From the NCBI RefSeq assembly GCF_017355885.1, contig NZ_JAFEUU010000005.1, forward strand, positions 248,001 through 312,000: a DNA stretch of 64,000 nt, read 5' to 3'. The notes under the pieces are model-generated. The model worked only from the letters and a program-made list of their open reading frames with translations. It ran no database searches and had not been told where the DNA came from. The stretch is from Sabulicella rubraurantiaca. Its GTDB lineage: Bacteria > Pseudomonadota > Alphaproteobacteria > Acetobacterales > Acetobacteraceae. Both the position numbers and the translations under genes were made by a program. Of this stretch, positions 57,421 to 64,000 are shown in pieces; within the stretch, counting starts at the first letter, position 1; every line of letters begins with the position of its first letter.

Positions 57421-57765
57421 TCAGGAGGCGAGGCGGCGCTGGGCCGCGGCGAAGAGGCTTTCGGGGCGCGGCAGGCCCAGGTGGTCTCGCAGCGTGGTGC
57501 CCGCGTATTCCTCGCGGAACAGGCCGCGGCGCCGCAGGATGGGCACCACTTCGTCCGCGAAGATTTTGAAGCCGCCGGGCAGCCAGGGCGGCATGACGTT
57601 GAAGCCATCCGCCGCGCCCTGGGTGGACCAAGCCTTGATCTGGTCGGCTTGGTACCAGGACAGGTCGGTGATGCGCTCAGGCTCGGAGGCGGGGTGACGC
57701 CAGGCGGCCTCGTGGTGGCCGTCTGGATAGATGAAGAGGTTGAGGTTCAGCGTCCGGATGCTCAT
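57421..57765 (-). pseudogene. LLM flavin monooxygenase with a large in-frame internal deletion
   Basis: The 114-codon frame joins the first 39 residues of an NtaA/SnaA/DszA-type monooxygenase (IYPDGHHEAAWRHPASEPER to LSWYQ) to its last 75 (ADQIKAW to RDHLGLPRPESLF). Compared with the intact 451-residue relative at 3989, about 330 residues (roughly 1 kb) are missing between positions equal to INWYR and ADVMEEW. The join is near 57648. The barrel core and flavin site are gone, so it cannot be an active enzyme, though start, frame and stop are kept. The Bug gene still follows it. Confidence 0.88.
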
Positions 57766-58208
57766 GGCGGGTCTTTCGCGAAGGTGGGGAGAGGGATCAG
57801 CCGGGCCGCGGCCGACATCGCCCGCGCGGCGCCATGAAGGGACAAGCCTGGGGCCGGATAGCTCGCATGTTGCGATGAAATCACTATTATAGAACGTGAG
57901 TCTACCCTATTACCGGAGCAAATATGTGAAAAACGGTAGAATCAGTTTTACAACGAGGAAGGGTCGTGGATTCGGGGAGGCCGCTACCGTTCCGGAAGGG
58001 CGGTCAAGTAAGCCCAGGAACCGCGCAGGATCAGGCGCGTTACGACGCGCGACGCCCCTTGGCTTTCGCTCCTCGGCCTCTCGCCGGCTGAAGGCAGAAG
58101 CGAGGCTCACGGGCCAATGGCGCCGCTAGTCGACGGAGGCGCCCGAAAAACACTCTTGCAGGAAGCGCAAAGGAGTGAAACGCTTTGATATAGCGTGAAT
58201 AAGGGAAT
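57766..58208. other. Intergenic region without a recognised gene
   Basis: The part around 57870-57960 is AT-rich with TATTAT- and CCTATTACC-like elements, suggesting promoters for the minus-strand remnant or the genes to the right. Open frames are short and lack coding bias. Confidence 0.4.
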
Positions 58209-58412
58209 ATGCCTGTGACCAACCGCGCAATGACCGGGTCCTGGCCGCCGGCCGCTCCCATCAATGCTCGTGCCGGCGTGGCGGCGAGGGATTGCGACGG
58301 CGGCCAGGAGGATCCCCTCCTCGGTGAGGAGGACCAGCGCCCGGCCTGGGCCGTTGCGGCGGCTACTGCCCTGGCCCTCACGGCTGTCGCCGTGGCCGCT
58401 TTGCTGATTTAA
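58209..58412 (+). CDS. Possible 67-residue tail-anchored membrane protein
   Basis: A frame with a polar, acidic N-terminal part (DCDGGQEDPLLGEEDQRP) and one C-terminal hydrophobic helix (WAVAAATALALTAVAVAALL). AAGGGA lies close before the ATG. GC bias at third positions is moderate. No family recognised. It precedes the sulfate-binding protein gene by 80 bases but need not be part of that operon. Confidence 0.35.
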   Translation: MPVTNRAMTGSWPPAAPINARAGVAARDCDGGQEDPLLGEEDQRPAWAVAAATALALTAVAVAALLI

Positions 58413-58492
58413 GGCGCGGCCGCTTCGCCTCCTGTTTCGCACTTGCGTAATGCCGGCCCCATCCACCACCCTTCCGCCCGGAGGCACGACGT

Positions 58493-59512
58493 ATGAATGC
58501 TTCGATCCTCTCCCGTCGTGTGCTGGTCGCGGCGGCTCCCGCTCTTGTCGCGACCCAGGCCGCCGGCCAGGGTGCGGCACAGACGCTGCTCAACGTCTCC
58601 TATGATCCGACGCGCGAGTTCTATCGCGAGTTCAATGCATCCTTCGCTGCTGCATGGGCCACGCGCGGGCAGGCGCGCCCGAACATCAGCACTTCGCATG
58701 GCGGCTCGGGCCGGCAGGCACGTGCCGTGATCGACGGGCTGCAGGCAGACGTAGTGACGCTCGCCCTTGCCTATGACATCGATGAGATCGCCGAGCGCGG
58801 GATCATCGCGCGCGACTGGCAACGGCGCCTGCCGAACAACAGCGCGCCCTACACCTCCACCGTTGTCCTGCTGGTGCGGCGGGGCAACCCGAAGCAGATC
58901 CGTGACTGGGGCGACCTGCTGCGGACCGGCGTTTCGGTCGTCACGCCCAACCCCAAGACTTCCGGCGGGGCGCGCTGGAACTACCTCGCGCTCTGGGCCT
59001 GGGCGCTTCGCCAGCAGGGGGGCTCCCCGCAAGCTGCCGAACAGGCGGTGACGCAGCTCTACCGGCAGGTGCCCGTGCTCGACACCGGAGCGCGCGGCTC
59101 GACCACGACCTTCGTCCAGCGCGGCGTCGGCGACGTGTTCCTGTCCTGGGAGAACGAGGCACATCTTGCTCTCCAGGAGTTCCCGCAATCGGGACTGGAG
59201 ATCATCTATCCCAGCCTGTCGATCCTGGCCGAGCCACCGGTGGCCGTGGTGGACGCGAATGTGGACCGACGCGGCACGCGCGCGCTGGCCGAGGCCTATC
59301 TGCAGCATCTCTACACGGAGGATGGGCAACGCCTGGCCGCGAAGCATCATTACCGCCCACGTGACGCTGCGATCCTGTCCGCCAACGCATCGCGATTCCC
59401 CGGCATGGAGCTGGCGACCGTGGACGATGTCTTCGGCGGATGGGCAAACGCCCAGCGCACGCATTTCGCCGATGGCGGCGTGTTCGACCGCATCTACAGG
59501 CCAAGGCGTTGA
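58493..59512 (+). CDS. sbp: Periplasmic sulfate-binding protein of the sulfate ABC transporter
   Basis: A 339-residue binding protein with a signal peptide ([16 protein letters not shown], cleavage near AAGQG). It follows E. coli Sbp closely: [62 protein letters not shown] and [16 protein letters not shown]. These segments hold the sulfate by backbone and Ser/Trp hydrogen bonds. It heads the complete operon with cysT, cysW and cysA, each overlapping the next by four bases. The operon provides sulfate or thiosulfate for assimilation. Confidence 0.95.
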   Translation: MNASILSRRVLVAAAPALVATQAAGQGAAQTLLNVSYDPTREFYREFNASFAAAWATRGQARPNISTSHGGSGRQARAVIDGLQADVVTLALAYDIDEIAERGIIARDWQRRLPNNSAPYTSTVVLLVRRGNPKQIRDWGDLLRTGVSVVTPNPKTSGGARWNYLALWAWALRQQGGSPQAAEQAVTQLYRQVPVLDTGARGSTTTFVQRGVGDVFLSWENEAHLALQEFPQSGLEIIYPSLSILAEPPVAVVDANVDRRGTRALAEAYLQHLYTEDGQRLAAKHHYRPRDAAILSANASRFPGMELATVDDVFGGWANAQRTHFADGGVFDRIYRPRR

Positions 59513-60354
59513 GTGCGACGGCAAGCCTGTCGCGACCTAGCCGAAGGGCGCTGCCGGGATTCGGCTTGTCGCTCGGGCTGGCGCTGATCTGGCTCGGCCT
59601 CATCGTGATCATCCCGCTCGGCGCGCTGGCGCTGAAACCCTGGGAACTTGGGCCGGGCGGCGTGGTGGAGGTGCTGCTGGAGGGTCGCACCCTCGCGGCG
59701 CTGCGGCTTTCCTTCGGGGCGGCGTTATTGGCAGCGGGGCTGGCCGTGCCGCTGGGCCTTCTCTTCGCTTGGGTGGTGGTGCGTTATCGCTTTCCCGGGC
59801 GAAGGCTCCTGGACGCAGCGGTGGACCTCCCCTTTGCCCTGCCAACGGCGGTGGCGGGCCTCGCCCTCACCGCCCTGTTTGCGCCGAATGGTTGGCTGGG
59901 CGCACCGCTGGAGGCCTGGTTCGGCTGGAAGGTCGCATTCACCCCCGCGGGCATCGTCGTCGCCCTGGTGTTCGTCGCGCTGCCCTTCGCCGCACGTACC
60001 GTGGAGCCCGTGCTGCGCGACCTGCCCCCCGACATGGAGGAGGCGGCCGCGACCTTGGGAGCGACTCGCGCACAGGCGCTCTGGAGGGTTGTCCTTCCGT
60101 CGCTTCTTCCGGCGATGGTGACCGGCTTCGCCCTCGGCTTCGCGCGTGCCGTCGGCGAGTATGGCAGCGTGATCTTCATCGCCGGCAACATGCCGATGGT
60201 GAGCGAGATCGCCCCGCTCCTGATCCTCGTGAAGCTGGAGCAGTTCGACTATGCGGCGGCGGCGGCCGTCGGCCTCGCGATGCTGCTGCTGTCTTTCGTC
60301 ATCCTGCTGGCCCTCAACCTCCTGCAACGCCGGCTGCGGCGTGCCGCCGCATGA
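59509..60354 (+). CDS. cysT: Sulfate ABC transporter permease CysT (CysU)
   Basis: A 281-residue inner-membrane permease with six hydrophobic segments. The family core [20 protein letters not shown] and the ATPase-coupling loop [21 protein letters not shown] (in the last third) are clear. No ATG fits; the TTG at 59509 overlaps the sbp stop (TTGA), which keeps the four-base coupling pattern of the operon. It forms the channel with CysW. Confidence 0.92.
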   Translation: MSATASLSRPSRRALPGFGLSLGLALIWLGLIVIIPLGALALKPWELGPGGVVEVLLEGRTLAALRLSFGAALLAAGLAVPLGLLFAWVVVRYRFPGRRLLDAAVDLPFALPTAVAGLALTALFAPNGWLGAPLEAWFGWKVAFTPAGIVVALVFVALPFAARTVEPVLRDLPPDMEEAAATLGATRAQALWRVVLPSLLPAMVTGFALGFARAVGEYGSVIFIAGNMPMVSEIAPLLILVKLEQFDYAAAAAVGLAMLLLSFVILLALNLLQRRLRRAAA

Positions 60355-61184
60355 GGCACGCGGCTACAGATTCGCCTTTGATGCGGTGGGGCCTGCCGGT
60401 GCTGGCGCTGGCACTTGCCGCGGTGCTCTTGCTGCTCCCCCTCGCGGCCGTGTTCACGGAGGCGCTGCGCAGGGGCTGGGAGGTCGCGGTGGCTGCCATT
60501 GCAGAACCGGATGCGCTCGCCGCAATCCGACTCACCTTGCTTGTCGCGGCGATCTCGGTCCCGGTGAACACGATTGGCGGCATCGCGGCCGCCTGGGCCG
60601 TAACCAAGCATGACTTCCCCGGCAAGCGCGTGCTGGTGACCTGGATCGAGATCCCCTTTTCCGTCTCGCCGGTCATTTCGGGCCTGGTCTTCGTCCTGCT
60701 CTTCGGGGCGCAAGGCTATTTTGGCCCTTGGCTCCGTGAGAGGGACATCCAGATCATCTTCGCCCTCCCAGGGCTTGTCCTCGCAACGGTCTTCGTCACC
60801 TTTCCCTTCGTCGCGCGCACCCTCATCCCGCTGATGCAGGAGCAGGGCCGGGACGAGGAGGAAGCGGCGGCCACGCTAGGCGCGTCCGGGTGGCAGACCT
60901 TCCTGCGGGTCACACTGCCCAATGTGAAATGGGCGCTGCTGGCGGGCGTCCTGCTCTGCAACGCACGTGCCATGGGGGAGTTCGGGGCTGTGTCCGTCGT
61001 GTCAGGGCATATCCGCGGGCAGACCAACACCATGCCACTTCATGTCGAGATCCTCTATAACGAGTATATGTTCGCGGGCGCCTTCGCGGTGTCGGCGCTG
61101 CTCGCCCTGCTGGGCCTCGTCACCCTGGCCGCGAAGGCGGTTCTCGAACGGCTGTCTGATCGGCGGCTGGGGAGCAAGGCATGA
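60351..61184 (+). CDS. cysW: Sulfate ABC transporter permease CysW
   Basis: A 277-residue permease with six membrane segments. Diagnostic parts are [40 protein letters not shown] and the coupling loop [39 protein letters not shown] is the CysW-specific stretch. It overlaps cysT and cysA by four bases each (ATGA). Confidence 0.94.
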   Translation: MRHAATDSPLMRWGLPVLALALAAVLLLLPLAAVFTEALRRGWEVAVAAIAEPDALAAIRLTLLVAAISVPVNTIGGIAAAWAVTKHDFPGKRVLVTWIEIPFSVSPVISGLVFVLLFGAQGYFGPWLRERDIQIIFALPGLVLATVFVTFPFVARTLIPLMQEQGRDEEEAAATLGASGWQTFLRVTLPNVKWALLAGVLLCNARAMGEFGAVSVVSGHIRGQTNTMPLHVEILYNEYMFAGAFAVSALLALLGLVTLAAKAVLERLSDRRLGSKA

Positions 61185-62251
61185 CGGTCGAGCTGCGGGG
61201 AGTCACGCGGCGCTTCGGCGACATTGCCGCGCTTCAGGACGTCACTCTCGCCGCGGCCCCGGGCGAGTTCCTCGCGCTTCTCGGGCCATCGGGCTCCGGC
61301 AAGACGACACTCCTGCGGATCCTGGCGGGTCTGGATTTCCCGGATGAGGGCGAGGTGCTGATCGCGGGGCGCGACGTCGCGCGGGTGCCGGCGCGGGAGC
61401 GGGGCGTCGGCGTCGTGCTGCAGCATTACGCGCTGTTCCGTCACATGACCGTGTTCGAGAATGTCGCCTTCGGGTTGCGCGTGCGGCCACGGCGGACGCG
61501 CCCTTCTGAAGACGAGATCATGCGGCGCGTCGGGAGGCTGCTGGATCTGGTTCAGATTCCCGAGCTTTCAGAGCGGTGGCCAGACCAGCTTTCCGGAGGG
61601 CAGCGTCAGCGCGTGGCATTGGCGCGTGCCCTCGCCATCGAACCACCGCTTCTGCTCCTGGATGAGCCCTTTGCCGCGCTCGACGCGCTGGTGCGCAAGG
61701 AGGTGCGGCGATGGGTGAGGGGCCTCCATGACCGCGTCGGCCTCACCTCGGTCCTCGTCACGCACGACCAGGAGGAGGCGATGGAGATGGCCGACCGCGT
61801 CGCAGTGATGGACCAGGGGCGGATCGTGCAGTGCGCCGAGCCGGACGAGTTGCTGGCGCAGCCGGCCTCGCCTTTCGTCGCCGGCTTCCTGGGGGAGACG
61901 AACCGCCTGCGGGGAGAGGTGCGGGCAGGGTGGCTGCACCTTCCTGGGATCGGGAGGGCAGGGCCGCTCGACCTTGCGGATGGCGAGGCTGAGGCCTTTG
62001 TCCGGCCGGGTGACTTGCAGGTCCGGGCCGCGACAGAGGGGGCCGCGCGGGTGCGCGCCTGCCGGCCATCGCCTGCGGGCGGGAACCGTGTCCTCCTGGA
62101 GACCGACAGCGCCCTGCTGGAGGGGGTGTCACCGGAACGACTGGATCGCGGCAGCCCCTGCGAGGCGGTGATCGCGGCGGCCATCGTCTTCGGCGCCAAT
62201 GGCGACCGCGTGCTGTTCAGCGCGGTCCAGAACACGGTGCCGGCGGGTTGA
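61181..62251 (+). CDS. cysA: Sulfate/thiosulfate ABC transporter ATP-binding protein CysA
   Basis: A 356-residue ATPase. Walker A is GPSGSGKTT (35-43), the Q-loop Gln is in [14 protein letters not shown], the signature is LSGGQRQR, Walker B is [12 protein letters not shown], and the switch His is in [16 protein letters not shown]-terminal TOBE-like domain (about 245-356) begins [13 protein letters not shown], typical of CysA. It powers uptake through CysT-CysW and ends the operon. Confidence 0.95.
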   Translation: MTVELRGVTRRFGDIAALQDVTLAAAPGEFLALLGPSGSGKTTLLRILAGLDFPDEGEVLIAGRDVARVPARERGVGVVLQHYALFRHMTVFENVAFGLRVRPRRTRPSEDEIMRRVGRLLDLVQIPELSERWPDQLSGGQRQRVALARALAIEPPLLLLDEPFAALDALVRKEVRRWVRGLHDRVGLTSVLVTHDQEEAMEMADRVAVMDQGRIVQCAEPDELLAQPASPFVAGFLGETNRLRGEVRAGWLHLPGIGRAGPLDLADGEAEAFVRPGDLQVRAATEGAARVRACRPSPAGGNRVLLETDSALLEGVSPERLDRGSPCEAVIAAAIVFGANGDRVLFSAVQNTVPAG

Positions 62252-62487
62252 GGGCGGTGACACTGCAAGGTTCGCGTGGGGACGCCTTGGCAGCCTGATT
62301 TCTGAACGCAAGATCGCTTCCGGGTCGTTCAGGCAGTTCCAGCGCGCCAACAGTGGGGTCAGTCCTCTGCGCGAGGCGCTGCAAGGGCCGGAAGCCGAAA
62401 TCTCGACAGCGGGCCTCGCTTTCGCGCTAGCAAGGCCAGGCTGATGGATCTCGCGCCCAGGTCACTTGGCCCTCTGGCACCGGCGCG

Positions 62488-62999
62488 ATGGCCGTCCTCA
62501 TTCGGGCCCAGAACTGGGCGGCGACACCGCCCGGCCTAATCGAGCGCTGGCAGGTGAGACTGCGGATGGCTGTGGGACTGATGCTGGCCACCCCACAGCC
62601 CGCCTGCATTGCCTGGGGACCTGCACTGACCACCCTCTACAATGATGCCTGCATTGCCCTGCTCGGAACGAAGCATCCGGAGGTGCTGGACCGGCCCTGC
62701 GCCTCTGCCTGGCCGGAGGCGTTCGCCATGCCTCGCCGGGCGATCGATGCGATGATGGCAGGGGAAGTGCAGGTCGTCGCGGACCAGGAGGTCACGCTCG
62801 CCGGGACTGCTGATAACCCGGCGCGCTGGTTCACCTTCGCATTGGACCCCCCTCCGCGACGATGACGGTCGCGTTGTCGAGTTTCACGGCGCCGTTGCCG
62901 AGACGACCGGGCAAGTGATGGCGTAGCGCCGGCTCGCCGACGCCGAGGCGGCGCTGCGCGAGAGCGAAACGCAGCTCCAGCTGGTTCGGCCATCATGCG
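62488..62999 (+). pseudogene. Decayed N-terminal part of a PAS sensor kinase
   Basis: The frame from 62488 encodes a PAS-like N-terminus (NWAATPPGLIERWQVRLR, ACIAWGPALTTLYNDACI, ARWFTFALD) and stops at 62865. In another frame the sequence continues with LRDDDGRVVEFHGAVAETTG, an in-frame TAG, then RRLADAEAALRESETQLQLV, the usual linker before the next PAS or kinase domain. The frame change falls at a run of six C near 62847. At least one frameshift and one stop are present, and similarity ends near 63000 with no kinase domain. A related kinase gene starts at 63219. Confidence 0.8.
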
Positions 63000-63218
63000 A
63001 CATGTCCCTTTCGGGCCATCATCCTAGCCAACGCGCCGTCCGAGCGCCGGTGTCTGGGGTTGGCGTGCGGGCAAACTCGCGCACCGCGCCATCCTTGCCC
63101 GAATGGCCGGCCGGTCGTGCGCCCATGAAACCAAGGACGCCTTCCACGTGCTGTTCGGCCAATAGTGCCGTCGTGCCATCATGCTAGGCTAGGGCAGGCA
63201 AGACACCAGGGCAGGGGT

Positions 63219-64000
63219 ATGGCACGGGACAGCGCGCCGGAACCGGGCAGCACCAGACCGCCATCGGCCGAGCTCGAGGCCGAGCTGGAGCAGGCCCTTG
63301 TCACGCTGGAGGATGCCCGCGAGGAGGCGGCTGCCCTAGCCCGGCAACGAGACGATTTGTGGCGTGAGAACCTTGCCCTCAGGAGCGAGCTCTCGGCGGA
63401 GCGAGGGCGCAGGACGCTGCGCGAGGCCGCGGCCGAGGAGGTGCGCCGGAGGTACGACGAAACCGCCGCAACGCTGGCGGGGCAGGTCGAAGAGGCCGCC
63501 ACACGCGAGGAACTCGCGGTCTCCCTTGAAGAGTTGCGGATCACGACGGAGGCGCTGGAGGAGGCGAACACGTCCCTCACCAGCCTCAACGAGGGGCTGC
63601 AGGAAGCCGTCGCCGCGCGCACCTCGGAACTCGAGGCGGCCAACGCGGCGCTTCGCGAGCGCGAGGAGTGGCTGCGGCTGATCTTCGAGGGCGCGACCGA
63701 CTACGCCATCTTCGCCATGGACGCCGAAGGGCGGGTGGCGGAGTGGAATAGCGGCGCCGAGCGGCTGCTCGGCTTCCGGGCCGATGAGGTGTTGGGCCGA
63801 AAGCCGGTGGGAATGTGGACGCCCGAGGACAGGGCCACGCGCCAGCCTGAACTGGAGATGTGCAGTGCCGTGGAAGTGGGGCGAGCGGAGGATAACCGCT
63901 GGCACCTGCGGCAGGATGGCTCGCGCTTCTGGGCGGTGGGGGTGATGACGCCGCTCTTCGATCATGACGGGCAGTTGCGGGGCTTCCTGAAGATCCTGCG
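63219..64000 (+). CDS. PAS-domain sensor protein, probably histidine kinase, cut by the right edge
   Basis: The first 260 codons are in the window. Residues about 17-150 form a long coiled coil rich in Glu, Ala and Arg (ELEAELEQALVTLEDAREEA). A PAS domain starts near 150: WLRLIFEGATDYAIFAMDAE, then EWNSGAERLLGFRADEVLGR and WAVGVMTPLFDHDGQLRGFL. A soluble sensor kinase or PAS-guided regulator is likely; the catalytic part lies beyond the edge. The promoter-like ATGCTAGGCTA at 63181 is 38 bases before the ATG. The preceding region holds a decayed relative. Confidence 0.82.
   Translation, partial: MARDSAPEPGSTRPPSAELEAELEQALVTLEDAREEAAALARQRDDLWRENLALRSELSAERGRRTLREAAAEEVRRRYDETAATLAGQVEEAATREELAVSLEELRITTEALEEANTSLTSLNEGLQEAVAARTSELEAANAALREREEWLRLIFEGATDYAIFAMDAEGRVAEWNSGAERLLGFRADEVLGRKPVGMWTPEDRATRQPELEMCSAVEVGRAEDNRWHLRQDGSRFWAVGVMTPLFDHDGQLRGFLKIL

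Noticed and set aside
1-64000. CRISPR arrays, rRNA, tRNA, transposases, integrases or phage genes
   Set aside because: None was recognised on either strand; repeats found are short and isolated.

Overview
The window is GC-rich (coding third positions are mostly G or C) and reads as a chromosomal segment of an alphaproteobacterium. The closest fit is an acetic-acid-bacterium relative of the Roseomonas type (Acetobacteraceae). This rests on gene content only: ten tripartite-tricarboxylate 'Bug' solute receptors, CaiB/BaiF CoA-transferases, a small DUF4170-like protein, an HWE-type histidine kinase and a monomeric B12-dependent ribonucleotide reductase. No rRNA, tRNA, CRISPR array, intact insertion sequence or prophage was recognised.

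Left part (1-19.8 kb). A fused E1 dehydrogenase, cut by the left edge, is divergent from a GntR-SDR-VOC-flavin monooxygenase-Bug cluster, followed by a uracil/xanthine permease. Next come an orphan ATP-grasp enzyme, a metal-sensor-like PadR regulator with a DUF2218 partner, a TPP enzyme with a Bug receptor, the class II ribonucleotide reductase, a third Bug receptor, and a nitronate-monooxygenase-like protein overlapping an acyl-CoA synthetase.

Middle part (19.8-41.0 kb). A membrane HWE kinase, a YaiI protein, an AraC regulator divergent from a TPR-MFS-YdhR operon, and an M42 peptidase lead into three catabolic blocks. These are Bug-amidase-Bug (minus strand); GntR-VOC-enoyl-CoA hydratase-GST-Bug-CoA transferase; and, divergent from a LysR gene, HAD-CoA transferase-thioesterase-Bug. 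Many genes in the last two overlap by the ATGA arrangement.

Right part (41.0-64 kb). A heme peroxidase and a 128-residue unknown protein converge on a BTAD (SARP-like) regulator that lies behind a stand-alone YcaO enzyme. This is the most unusual locus and the best candidate for an undescribed natural-product or peptide-modifying system. After several small genes and two more Bug receptors comes a sulfur region: YeeE/YedE transporter, cytochrome c plus flavocytochrome c sulfide dehydrogenase, SoxY and SoxZ, a Bug receptor, an internally deleted flavin monooxygenase, and a complete sulfate ABC transporter (Sbp-CysT-CysW-CysA). The window ends in a decayed PAS-kinase gene and the first part of an intact one.

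Overall the segment looks like an accessory catabolic region. Substrate-specific periplasmic receptors are each paired with one small set of degradative enzymes and often a divergent regulator. Annotations come from reading motifs by eye; no database search was run.
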